Source of the DNA: Klebsormidium nitens | Taxonomy: Eukaryota; Streptophyta; Klebsormidiophyceae; Klebsormidiales; Klebsormidiaceae | Reading direction: 5' to 3' | Length of the DNA stretch: 64,000 nt | NCBI GenBank assembly: GCA_000708835.1 | Contig: DF237229.1 | Span: 8,059 to 72,058, forward strand | In this document: piece by piece, positions 36,093 to 46,819 of the stretch | Numbering within the stretch: position 1 is the stretch's first letter | Layout: each line of letters starts with the position of its first letter | Notes under the pieces: model-generated | What the model was told of the DNA's origin: nothing | The model's input: only the letters and a program-made list of their open reading frames with translations | Databases searched by the model: none | Position numbers and translations under genes: made by a program

Positions 36093-36621
36093 GGGTACCG
36101 TCATTTTGTAACTGGTACCCCCCCATTAATTCTATCGACCATTTTTCAAGGGGGTGTTTTCCTAAGGCCCAGGGGGGCCTCGGCTTCGCCGAGGGGTCCC
36201 AAGCCCCCCCCCCCCTTTCACCCGGCGGCATAAGGGGGTCGTCCGGCCAAAAGTAAACGCAAGTTTTTGCAAGGGCTTTCATAGGGCTTTTTTGGAAAAA
36301 TCCGCATATTCCGCTAAGTTCTTGCACGCTGTAGAGCCGCGCAGGGCCGCTTTTCAGCATATTCGGCCCATTTTGGGGCAACCTTCGTACGAATATGATC
36401 AAGATATGTGAACAAAGTCTGTTTATAAGGGGCTAAATGGAAACTTTAGAGACTGAAGGTCCTGGACTCTTGGGGGTCCTCGGTGGTACCCCCCAGGGAC
36501 CCTCACTCTCAAAAACTGCGCTGGGTCCCCCCCCCCTCCGACCATGGTTCTGCATCTCGGTCCAGGGCCCCCCACCCCCATAGAATTATGGGGGGGTACC
36601 ACTTACAAAATGACTCTACCC
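36093..36621. mobile_element. Tourist/PIF-Harbinger-like MITE, 529 bp
   Basis: Terminal inverted repeats of about 43 bases lie at 36093-36135 and 36580-36621; they differ by three substitutions and one indel. Both ends begin GGGTA when read inward (GGGTACCGTCATTTTGTAAC on the left). A 3-bp target duplication TAA flanks the element (36090-36092 and 36622-36624). A TWA target site and GG-starting ends are typical of PIF/Harbinger and Tourist elements. There is no transposase inside, so it is non-autonomous. It is rich in C and G runs and holds a perfect 7-bp hairpin CCTCGGC-ttc-GCCGAGG at 36178-36194. It sits about 140 bases upstream of the PUS7 ATG. Confidence 0.82.
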
Positions 36622-36748
36622 TAAGGTAACCGCAATTCATAAAACCCGGGTCGCTGGCCTACGCGCTGGCTGCCAAGCTCAGTACCGTTTCACGAACGGT
36701 TTACTCTAACCAACTATAACCACATTTATGATTTAAGCCAGGGACATT

Positions 36749-36757
36749 TTAGGGTTT
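36749..36757 (-). promoter_or_regulatory. Telo-box-like motif (TTAGGGTTT)
   Basis: The reverse complement is AAACCCTAA. It lies in the PUS7/FYVE divergent promoter, just outside the MITE. Telo-boxes are linked in plants to genes for RNA and translation functions, which would fit PUS7. It may be chance. Confidence 0.35.
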
Positions 36758-36993
36758 GCGCCTACCATTGGCATTGGATGATGATGGACCATGGAAAAGT
36801 ATTAGCAGTGCAAAGGCAAGCTAGACAGGACAATAATAGACGCGTCTGATCTGTAGGGCTTAGCCCTCTGCCATTGAAGGGCGCCCATCCACTCCAACAA
36901 CACATCTGGTGGGAAGATTGTAAGTTGGAGGTCTAGCGACGCGGTGTTCCTTGAAACGTCCTTGCGCCTAACACCGTGAGCCTGGGGTTGCAG

Positions 36994-39900
36994 ATGGCTG
37001 AACCGCCACCTTTCCAGCAAGCTGCAAATTGTGCCATCTGTAATTGCACATTTGGCACGTTCAGGCGCAAGGTGAGGGTGCACAGACTAATTGAAGCCTT
37101 CAATTCGTCTCAGATATCCTGGGTCAGCCGGTGACTGCGCTTACTTTTGAATTTGCTGATGAGCTTTTCCTTGTTAAGGTATAGGGTGTTAGATGAATGA
37201 GGTATTTGTTGGGGACATTGCTGGTGGTTGGTCCTTGGTCTCTTTCATTGCTCAGCTTACATATGCAAGGCGATCGTAGCATGGCTAGCTGAATATGTTC
37301 CATTTTTGCTTCCTCTAAACCCGCCCTTTCCTTTCTTCATGTAGCATCACTGCCGCGAGTGTGGTCGAACAGTCTGCGCGGAGCATGGGAGCAAAAGTAA
37401 AGTGAGCCTTCTGACCTTCATAACAATGAGTGTAATCAGGAAGTATCAGCCCATTCTTGAATTGTTCTTGGAGCTTGATTGGCTGAGTAGATCAGTGTCC
37501 ACAACAGACTTGCTCTCTGGATAGTGGCACTGCATACAGCGATCATAAGCGAAAGACTAACGCGTACCTATTTGTCTTTCTATGTGAATCGGGGCGTTGT
37601 TTCATTGCAAATGTCTCTGGTTTTGTACTCGTCTTGCTGTTGCTCTTCTACAAAACCTTTCAGTGTGAAACGTGGGTAACCCTGGCTGCAGGCTGTACCT
37701 CAGTTCAATTTGAACACCCCAGTCCGTGTCTGCGATGAGTGCTATGACAAGAAAAGGTACGAAAGTTTCTTTGAGTCTGAAGTGTTGGCTTGCATCGTAG
37801 TTGCTGGAGCTGCCAGCATGTCAATTGTTGAGAGGCAGTTTGGGGAAGGGATGTACTTTTTACCAGGTTAAAGGTTGCTGCAAGAAGAATGAAAAGGCTT
37901 TCTTGATGAATGTCGTGTTCGCCTACCGCTGACTTGAATCGAAGTTGCATAAGTACTTCTGAAGTTGCATAAGGAGTCCTGAAATTCCACATGTACTTCT
38001 AAGTTGCAGATGTATCATCTCGTCTCCTCTGACCAACAATCCGTTCTGCCTCTCCAGTGTCAGCCCGTCCTCTGCCAATGGGGCCCAGCCTGTGGGGGAT
38101 GCCCCCCGGTGGAGCGCCACCAGCAGCCAGGCAGACGGGGATGCAGACTCGCTGGCCGCCACCCTGGCGGAGGCGCGACTAGCCTCGTCCATGCCTCCCG
38201 CTGCCGCCCCGGTGGTTGACTGCACATGCGGCATGCCCCTCTGCATCTGCGAAGCACCGCCAAAGGAGGAGGTGACCTCTGCAAACAGTGGCCTTGTCTT
38301 CTTGTTTGAAATGATTTTTCTTGCACCTTTTGTGCTCGAGCTGGCTGTCACTTGAGGACTTGCCGTAGATCCCATGTACTCTTCTAGGTTTGAGAAACTT
38401 CATGAAATTGGTAAATCATGGTTGACGCCCTCTGAGCATTTGATCTAGATTTGGAAGGAAGACCAGCTCCTCTCAGGAAATGTTGGATGATGATGAGTAC
38501 GGTCGGAGAGGTCGATGTGCAACGAATTGTTTGTCTTATGAAACCCCGTAAGACCATGAATGGGTTCAAGCACGTTTTTGTCAGTTGCTTTTCGAGACCT
38601 TGATTCACAATACGGCTGAAGGTTTTAAAACATTTTGATTGTTCTTGATGGAGGGACAACTGTTCGATATGACCGGAGTAAACTTTGAACGAAATTTGAG
38701 CGGCACGACTGAATCACCGTACAAAGTTCAACCATTTCATGGCCACGCAGTGTTGTCCGTTGCCATCTTCAGACTCGCTTAAAGAAGTTACACTTACAAT
38801 AGCCCCCGTGTGCCCCTTCAGTTAGATGGCAGAAGACTCTATAAGAAGTTCGCTTTATGATCGTTACAATTCGGCAAAAAAACGTCTTTTCAAACCAAAA
38901 TTTCGGGTCTGGTTTTTAACAGGGTTTCCGTCTTTCCCCAGGCACCCTCTGGGCCCTCTCCGTCATACCCGAGTCCTCCCGTCCAGCGCTCCCCCAGGGT
39001 CGCCAAAGCTGCACCCCAGACGACTAAGCCGGCCCCTGCCTCCGGGAACGAGATGCCCAGGTAAAGTAACCGACTTGTATTCTTCGTTGTGATGGACCTG
39101 AAAGAGCGCGCTCGAGTTCCATACCAGAAAGACCATGTAAGGCAATAAGACCCAATTTTCAAGACGGGACCCAGTTGGTTGGGCGTTTTGCGTATGTACT
39201 TCCGTGTGTCAACCCCGAAGAAACGTCCGCTTCTGATTCAGCGTCAAAATTTGGTAAACGTCATGCCAGCTCGTATGGAGTTGCAAGCAGGGTCCAAGTT
39301 GTGGGACGGATGCGCCTACAGACACAACGTGTACTGCGGTCACACTCAGTCCGCTCAGGCCAATTGCCGTTCTTAAGACCTGACAGCTTGCCAACAACCG
39401 CATTCTTCCGACCACAGCAGATTGCTTGTTCCTCTAAATTTGTTTCATACCTTCTTGCCTCGCAGTCTTTTCTTCCAATCGACCAACGGCGGGACACCGG
39501 AACCATCATCCAAGCCAGTGTACGAAGAGTCAGGGGAGGTGGGTAGCCTCTGCTTCACTCAAAGCCCGTCTCATGGCTTTTTCCGGAGCAAAATCCTCGA
39601 CCGGAAATCTTTTTAAAACACAAATATCCGCCAGCGAAGTTATCGAACACTGAACTGCCAGAAACGAGTCGTTCAATGAAGCAATTCTATTCTGAACTCG
39701 AGAAGCGCTTGTCGCCCTTGGCAATTTCGGAGCCATATTTGAGCTATTGAATAATCTATCTATCTATGCCCGTCCAATCTTCGTTCTCATTAGTCGGTCC
39801 TCCTCCAAGTGCCATCTAGGGACGGCATGCGTTTGCTCGTTGGTCAGTGGACTTTAGGGGCATGCAGAGCCGAGTTTGACGTGACTGTCCGTTCTTGAGC

Positions 39901-40668
39901 AGGGCTTGCGCGAGGCTGTAAAAAGAGGGGACGCGTCTGGAGTCAGAAGCCTACTCGCAAAGGTGGGGCCGCCGGATCCGCTGGGCCGAAAGCTGTAGAC
40001 AGCGATGTTTGAGAATCTGCATCTTGCCATTGCACCAACTCGTGCACGACTCGAACTTGTTTTCTGCACAAGAGATCTTCTGGCATCAGCCGACTCAGGA
40101 TCGATTGCTCAGCCGTTGCGTGCTATGCAGGGTGTGGAGCCGTCGTACGTGGACCGGCAGGGCATGTCGCTCCTCCACCTGGCAGCCATGTTCAACCAGA
40201 CGGACATTGCATTCATGCTGATTGACGCAGGCGCAAGCGTATCTGCCAAGAACGGGCAAGGTGAGTCACCCTCCCCGAACTCCAGACCGATGTTTCTGCG
40301 ACCGGGGCTTACCCGACATTTGACGCCTGGTCAATGCTGATCAGAAAGCAGACACAGCCTGAGTGCCCAGTCCTTTCTTAAGTCGGTGGCCTTCTCATTT
40401 CCTTCATGCAAGCATGACAGATGAGGTTGCGATTGATTGATTGAAGACAAAAAAGTTGCACTGATCGGCCGGCACTGTTGCACGCTGGCAGCCATTTTGT
40501 GATCGCAAATGTACGAGGCCAGCTTATGGTGCTCGACAGCCAGAGTAAGCTAGGAAAGTAGACCAGAGCTGACCCGACATGAACTACCTCAATGCAGGCG
40601 AGACACCCCTTGATTGCGCACCGGCTACCTTGTCCAACAAGATCAAAGAGAAGCTTAGAAGAAGCTGA
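36994..40668 (+). CDS. FYVE zinc finger plus ankyrin-repeat protein, 9 exons, 288 aa
   Basis: Likely a PI3P-binding endosomal adaptor. Exons: 36994-37071, 37345-37401, 37692-37756, 38058-38271, 38942-39060, 39466-39538, 39903-39962, 40131-40260, 40598-40668; all are phase-consistent. The FYVE finger (about residues 13-65) has CAICNCTF, the PI3P-contact motif RRKHHCRECG, a second Cys cluster (CAEHG) and the closing VRVCDECYDKK. After a Ser/Ala-rich linker comes an unusual Cys cluster, CTCGMPLCIC, around residue 125. The C-terminal third holds ankyrin-type repeats: GLREAVKRGDASGVRSLLAK, then GMSLLHLAAMFNQTDIAFML and GETPLDCAPATL. The protein ends EKLRRS. FYVE plus ankyrin in so small a protein points to endosomal trafficking, but the partner is unknown. 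Divergent from PUS7 and sharing a MITE-bearing promoter. Confidence 0.9.
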
Positions 40669-41858
40669 TTGGATCGACTGATTTCGCGAGTTGGATGAAT
40701 TGTACTGTATCTTTGGAAGGTGTACATTAAGAGCCGATATAGCCTTTAGTCATGGAACTGGTTGTACGTACTGTATGGTTAAGATGGCCTTTCCTAGACT
40801 TGAAATTGGTCGATGATCCCGCTCTTTTTCCTTGAATGGTCGAAAGCTGTTGCACAAGACACGTTGGGAACGTGTCTATACCATCTGGCACGTCTACCTG
40901 GTAGTTTGCAAGTAAACGAGGCTTGAGCATGGTAAAGTCGCACGATTTTTGGCGAAAGGCGAGGAATTATGTCACCTGTACCTCTAACTTGTCAACATGC
41001 TGCAATGTTTGCACCGCGCATCTGACTTGCCGATAGGAACTTATGCTACTATTAGTGATCGACATGGAAAAGGTGGCAGCTTCAAAGCGTACGCCTAGTC
41101 AGCGCCCGCTTTGTAGTAGTAGCCTAGCCTGCTCCATCCATATAATTAGTTTTATATTGAATGCATGCAGTGCGCCCCTATAGTCGCAGTGTGCGGCTCA
41201 CTGAATAGTACGGTAAGCTATCATAGAACGGTAGCTACATGGTAAGTACGAAACAACTAGTGTTCTGGTCGGATCGTTGCATGCCTATGCTGATCGCTGC
41301 ATGTGGCAGGCACCAGGCTTGAAAGCTGGAGTCGCGAGCCATTGCAAGTTGCAATTTGCAGCATTGCCTGGCATCGCTCAAAGAATTCGGAGGGATCACG
41401 CATCTGCCGTCGCCGCCGGCCGGTAGTTCATGCAAACGGCCATCATGCATTGTCGACGATTGGGGACCTAGAAGCAGCCTCCGTGCGCCATATGTTCCTG
41501 TTGCCGGGGCCGCTGTAGGTTGAGTGGGCCTACATGTTTCTGGTCGGTCAGCTAGCCCGGGTATATGATACATCCGACCGGGCAAGTAGCTGACGCCGAC
41601 GGTTCATGCAAAAGCTTTGCTGATTGCCGGCATGAGAAACGGCATTGACCTTGCATGTGCAAGTCTGTGCAGCCAAACTTCGGCAACCTTTCCTCATTTC
41701 TGAATTTTCTCCCCCACTGGCACGGCCACGGCACACGACTCACAATCGGTGCTGCAGCTCCTGCCCCCCTCCTGCGCTGCCACAATTACCGTGGCTAATT
41801 GTGGCAGACTAAGTTAGAGGAAGGACGGGCCCATCCCCTCCACCAGCCGACCGTTCTA
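40669..41858. other. Spacer before the phosphatase-like gene
   Basis: No gene supported. About 41040-41560 is palindrome-rich (ATGCATGCAGTGCG, CCGCCGGCCGG, GCTAGCCCGGG). The right end is the putative promoter and leader of the phosphatase-like gene and carries a perfect inverted repeat at 41777-41807. Confidence 0.45.
41777..41807. repeat. Perfect 12-bp inverted repeat upstream of the phosphatase-like gene
   Basis: CTGCCACAATTA at 41777-41788 is exactly inverted as TAATTGTGGCAG at 41796-41807, with a 7-base spacer. It ends 51 bases before the ATG. It could be a dimeric factor-binding site or, if transcribed, a 5'-leader hairpin. Confidence 0.6.
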
Positions 41859-43455
41859 ATGGAGCCCGCTCAGAGGAAGAGGCGCGTGCTCTTTGTCTGC
41901 AGCCATAATTCAAACCGCTCCATTGCTGCAGAAGCCATTGCCAGGAAGCTGCGTCCGGACCTGGATGTACATAGTGCGGGAACGCTTTCTGCGGGGTCGC
42001 TCAATCCGGTCATGGTCAGCGCGTTGGAAGGCAGGGGGTTCTCCACGGAAGGCATGTTCTCCAAGGTCAGTACTTTAAGCTTCTGATGACATTTGGCCAG
42101 TGTCAAAGTGGAAGTCGTCAACCATCTGCAGCGCCCCAGCAAACCAGCGCGGCAGCCCTTTCGATTGCAGCTCTGCAATGCACTGTGGTATTGCACGTCA
42201 CAATGCCTCTAGTGGACTGGGGCACTTTTGGTTTAAGTAAGGCAAACCATGATTCAAACGAGGCTTCTGACTGCCTGTGCTGCATCCCAACCTTTTGTAG
42301 TGGCAGACTTGATGCGAATCCCATATGTGTTTGAGAAGCATCACCGCATGAATGAGTCAGCCCAAACTGCTGTCCTTCTTGGAAAGGAAGCAACATGAAG
42401 TGGGGGGCTTGGTCGGTAGATTATATGCTAAAGACCCCTGTCGGCTTGCAGAACCAGTCATCCGGATACGCTCTGATTGGGAACAGAGTATTAATACGCT
42501 GGGACAGTAACCAGCTCGGCACATGTAAGAGCAGAATTCAGTCTCCGATTGGCTTTCAATCCCTCTGTGGAGTACGTTGCTTGACAACATATGTCCGTGT
42601 CTGAGAAGGCTGACATCGGCAAGAGCAAGTGCTGATGCGCGGCTGGTTTATGCACGCTGTGCAGGGCATTGATGACGACACTGTCAAGGGACTGAACAAC
42701 CATTGGGATGTAATCTGCACCATGGGCTGCCTGGTAAGTGCATCACTGTGTAAGTAGGCTTGAGTTTGGAGACAGGTGAGTCCCAGAGTATCAGCTGCTT
42801 GCATCAAAGCTGACATCTGCTTTTGAGGACTCTGAACATGGTTCCTGGTCTTGAGCCGTTCGGTCAATGGCAAGGAAGACATTGTAATCTCAAGATCAGG
42901 AGCAATGTTGCGAAAAGTTGGAAGTCGATGGCATGCTTGACACAAACCGCTGTATCAGCCCTTTATTCAGAACACACGATGTTTCGGAATCATGGGGATG
43001 TTCTACTTGAAGAGTCAGAAGGGTTGGACAAGGACAGATCGAACGAGTCGTGCTTACTTGCACGTGTGCCGGTGTCAACATCCTATTATCTTTCCCAAGC
43101 ACAGTGCCCACCAACTTGTGCAGCGGCCCGTTTCCGCTGCGCACTTTCTTCTTCTGTTAATCACGCCTCTACTACAATGTGTGGCAACGCGGTTTGTTGG
43201 CCAGCATGAAAGCAGTATCATTTATTAAAGCATTACCCACTCTTGTTTTGATGAAGTACACCCTTAGTATGCCACCTCCTTTTCAACCAGTAGGGATCTG
43301 CGGTCTTTTGCTTGCCGCAGGCGAAGGGCCTACCTTACGACCCTCCTTCATCAACGGAGGTCTACGACTGGGGCCTGCCAGACCCGGCAGCGCAGCCGGA
43401 GCTCCTTGACATGGTTGTGGAGAAAGTGATTGAACACGTGAAAAGTATAAAATGA
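41859..43455 (+). CDS. Low-molecular-weight protein phosphatase / arsenate reductase-like protein, 3 exons, 136 aa
   Basis: Belongs to the LMW-PTP fold, which includes tyrosine phosphatases and thioredoxin-type arsenate reductases. Exons: 41859-42065, 42665-42733, 43321-43455, all phase 0. The P-loop is VCSHNSNRSIAAEA (nucleophile Cys14, Arg20; C-x5-R-S). The acidic loop is DWGLPDP with Asp108 and Asp113. The middle exon gives VICTMGCL with Cys87 and Cys91. Bacterial ArsC relays electrons through two extra cysteines at a similar place (82 and 89 in the staphylococcal enzyme), and the T-M-G-C core is like many bacterial ArsC. Arsenate reductase is therefore plausible, but a phosphatase role is not excluded. 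The bacterial flavour suggests old gene transfer followed by intron gain. It is short but complete. Confidence 0.85.
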
Positions 43456-44360
43456 GCCCAACACATTTTTGTGGTCACACTGCATCTGTAAGTCCCTGAG
43501 TTGTACGGTCAAAGGTTTCGTACCCAACGTTGTTTTGGTCCTTTGCTGCGAACTTGTAACAGGTTCGAAACCGCGCTGTTTCGGTCAAATGCATGTAGGC
43601 CAGGTGCAGTACAATGTTGAGCTCGATGTCAATCTTAGCTAAAGTGAACTTTGCAGGGGGCCCATGCAGTGCTCAAAGAAAAGGTTACAAGGTTAGTAGA
43701 CTTCACACTGAGGGCCTCACGACATGATGATAGATGCTTGTCAGGCCGTGCTCAGAGCAAACATCGGTCTCAGTCTTGCTAACAAACACCGCCCAGGTCA
43801 AACGATGGTCTCGCTTTGAAAACATGGCCACGCGCTCGTCATCTTAACAAGAAGGCATTAATCAGCCGGCCGCGGGCGGTCACGCACGTGATGATAACTT
43901 AGTATCAAATTGTGATATAGAATTTGTGTTCGCACACATGCTGCAGCGTTTTATAGGTAAATTGTCGGAACGTACAACCATGCTATGATCCGTTTCGATC
44001 CGCCAATACTGAAAGTTAAGTATATATACGTACTGATACTAACAAACACAAGTAGACGGTACATCATGGTATATATATGCAGCCTGAGGCCAGTGCATTT
44101 CATGCATCATCCCGCGCAGGCATGTCGGATCAGTGCCTTCCGTGCATGCAGTTCGTAATATAAACAGTTGAAAGCAGAAACCTTATCAAAAAGTCTGGCA
44201 CATGCATAGATCCACATCGTATGTCACCAATCCTTCCCTACACCCTTCAAATGACTCACAGACGCAGCTATCCGAGTCTGCCTCTCGCTTCTATGCCGCT
44301 ACCTATTGTCTTGGAAAGATTGACAAGAGTAGGATTGATCAGGCAGGTACGAAGCTATAA
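43456..44360. other. Convergent spacer
   Basis: No gene supported. About 43850-44220 is palindrome-rich and AT-rich (TATATATACGTAC, GGCCGCGGGCGG, CATGCATC). Confidence 0.5.
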
Positions 44361-45831
44361 CTAGTTGTAGAAGTTGTTGCCCAACTCGTCCACTAAAGTC
44401 TTGAGAGCTGAGCTAGCTGGTATTTCAAAGTCAATTGTGTCCAAGAGTTGCGCAGATGAGACGTAATGTGGAGGTTCTTGGAACGTGATTACAACATCTG
44501 GATAACACTTTTGCAAATCAATGGCTCTCTTTGCAAGTCCATCTATTGGACCCGCAATGTGCCTCAGATCTACATCCAGAGCCCTCAGATTAGGACAGCA
44601 ACTCAGGACCTTGGTCATTAACCTGAAATCCTCCGAATTTCTCACGCTAAATTGGATGGACTTCAGGAGGGCAAAACGGATGCTCTCCAAAGCCTGGCTG
44701 CAATTGATGGACTCGTACAACTGACCAATTCCGGTCCCCATTTGATATTCTACTACCGTATGAGGCAAGATTTGTAGAAAAGTTGCCAGCGGACATCGCT
44801 CGCTTGCTATTGCCCAGTATTCAACGTTGATGTCGAGGTTGACCTTGTCAAAACTCTCAAACGTCTGTAAAAGCGTCTCCACATTACTCACATGCCAATT
44901 CCCACCTTCAAACCGCAACTCGGTGAGGCTAAACTTGCGGTTCCCAAGTTCTAAGGACTCTATTGCCCCGGTAAAAGTCACACTTGTCTATTTCGGTGCT
45001 TTCAAGATGAGTCTGCTTAGCCGAGGGACTCCTTTGAAGGACTGCAGGTTGGGTGCATTTATCACCAGATTGCCCCGGATGATTGCACGGAAGAAGTCTA
45101 GCTTTTCTAGTGTACAAGACTTTAACTTTGGCTCCTGCAAACCAGGGCAGTACTTGAGGCTAAGTACCTTCAGTGCAGGCGCCTGAGTCAGCAAGGAGTG
45201 CAGGAACTGGTCGGAGATAGTTGCACCTTCCAGTCGCACTTCCAAAAGGTTGTTGAATGCCAGCAGTCCTCCCCAAGGGAACTTGGAAAGCAAACCCCGA
45301 ATGCTTCAACAGCACGGTCTCGAGAGGGAGGGCTGCCAGAAGCCTCCAAAGCTGAGAGGATGCTTCCTCGGTCCGCGGACATTGACCACTGAGCAGGGCA
45401 AAGACCCTTAGGTTGGTGCACTGCCTCAGGATGGCAGTCAGCAACTCAATCGATGCACAGACCTGCACCTTCAGTGGATCGCCTTCGAACGTCCGGGTGT
45501 AATGCAAGGCCAAGCTGCGGAGATGAGGACCCATCTGAGTGACCGCTTGCACACCCACCATGCTCCCCAGCGTATCGGAAAAGTCCCAGAAGACATGTCT
45601 AGCAGCTGCCAGAGCGTTCAATGCTCTAAATCTTTTACAGACCACCGACAGTTGGCCCAAGCTCCGGGCGAAGACCCAGTGGCCCTCCCCAGCCACAGCT
45701 GGGATGGCTGGGAGCGGCCACACTTCCAAATGCGCGTCTTGCTTTTCCGCTGCTCTCTCCAGTATCTTCTGCAGAAGCTCGTCATCGAGCTGGTCAAAAG
45801 TGCAGCCGCCTCTGTGCTGTCCGCTGGCCAT
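44361..45831 (-). pseudogene. Broken F-box/LRR-type gene
   Basis: About 490 codons of a coherent F-box/LRR-type protein are visible but broken twice. The first part (45831 down to about 45305) starts MASGQHRGGCTFDQLDDELL and includes LGQLSVVCKRFRALNALA, an F-box-like block, then leucine-rich segments to LPLETVLLK. Near 45285-45310 the frame shifts by one, after which LLSKFPWGGLLAFNNLLEVR continues. At 44988-44990 an in-frame TAG follows LSRLILKAPK. The same frame then resumes as TFTGAIESLELGNRKFSLTE and stays open to a TAG at 44361. No intron explains either break. It is either a recent pseudogene or carries two sequencing errors. F-box/LRR genes often expand and decay. The intact parts read like one protein, so the decay is young. 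Confidence 0.65.
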
Positions 45832-46819
45832 GTTCACGAACAAGGAGAGGTCCAGGGCGCAAAAAGGTCAAAGAACGAAGTTGTAAAAGTGTTCACATGC
45901 TACTTTTACGCAAGGTGCGTCAGCATCTTTGACAATCGGGGCACTCTGCTCTCCTCGGTGACGATTTACAATATCTTGGTTAAGGGCTAGGTAACCGCAA
46001 GACAACCGGGTGGTTTTTGAGGGTCAGCTTGATCACGGTTAAAGCTTCCGGTCGAGCTGACACGATATACATTAAGCTTCGGTTTTGATCTTGTTCAGAC
46101 CCCGGTTTGGTATTTGACTACCTAGAGAAGCAGTGACTTTTCGGTCATGGAAGGAAGGCAGGCTGCTACTGTAGTTAGTCTCTGCCCGGTGGTTTGGAGG
46201 AGTATTATAGGGTCGCCCGGTGCTTTTTTCAGGTTCCTTGGATGACGCGCTACCGCACGCGCGACGACGAGATCTTTGGCAATCTGGCGGCCGACAGTGC
46301 CGGCCTTGGTAACACTCAGCTGGTAACACTTTTACAACTTCGTTCTATGTACTACTTGCGTCGAGGGCCGCCTCCACTACACCGTACACGGTACACCAAC
46401 ACTGCCAGGTGACCTCTCAATCTGTGCCTTGATAGTGTCCGAGACTGCGACTGCACCCAGGACCAGAGTCCAGGAAGCTACCGTAGCCTAAGATGGATTG
46501 TCGCTGTTTGGTCACCGGGTAAGTTGCTCGTCAGCTACCGTCACGGCGAGTTCCCCCGTCATGCTCGCCAGCAGGTCCCAGAAACCGGCGTGCCTCTTGA
46601 CGTCTTTCGGGGCGACCCTCCTGCCTTCAAAAGTAAATTGCCCTTCTTTCCCGACGGCGAAAGATTGGCTCCGACTCCCGGGTCCAGCAGGCGCTGCCAG
46701 TGCCAGGCGCAGCCTTGAAGATCACTGCTTCAGCGCTCTTTGATTCTTGGAAGGTGGTCACTCGCCAACTTCGCAATCTGCAGAGAGTCTCGGGGTGTTC
46801 TGGCGAACAGAAGAGCGCC
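45832..46819. other. Divergent spacer upstream of the Sec14-like gene
   Basis: About 990 bases. An open frame at 46498-46743 reads like a plastid transit sequence, but it is not needed for the Sec14 model, which starts at 46820. It could be an alternative first exon or chance. Confidence 0.35.

Larger units (their letters stand above)
35950..36993. promoter_or_regulatory. Divergent promoter of PUS7 and the FYVE-ankyrin gene
   Basis: About 1.04 kb between two start codons. Half of it is a MITE (36093-36621). The remainder includes a telo-box at 36749-36757 and a short inverted repeat ACCGTT-tcacg-AACGGT near 36683-36699. The bases before the FYVE ATG end GGGTTGCAG, which could be the acceptor of a 5'-UTR intron. 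Confidence 0.5.

Noticed and set aside
35776-36402. A 208-codon minus-strand open frame as the first PUS7 exon
   Set aside because: Its upstream half reads through the MITE at 36093-36621. Only the part from the ATG at 35949 is kept.
46498-46743. Transit-peptide-like open frame as the first exon of the Sec14-like gene
   Set aside because: The ATG at 46820 has a better context, and its exon joins the next in phase; the upstream frame ends in a stop without a matching donor that I could find.
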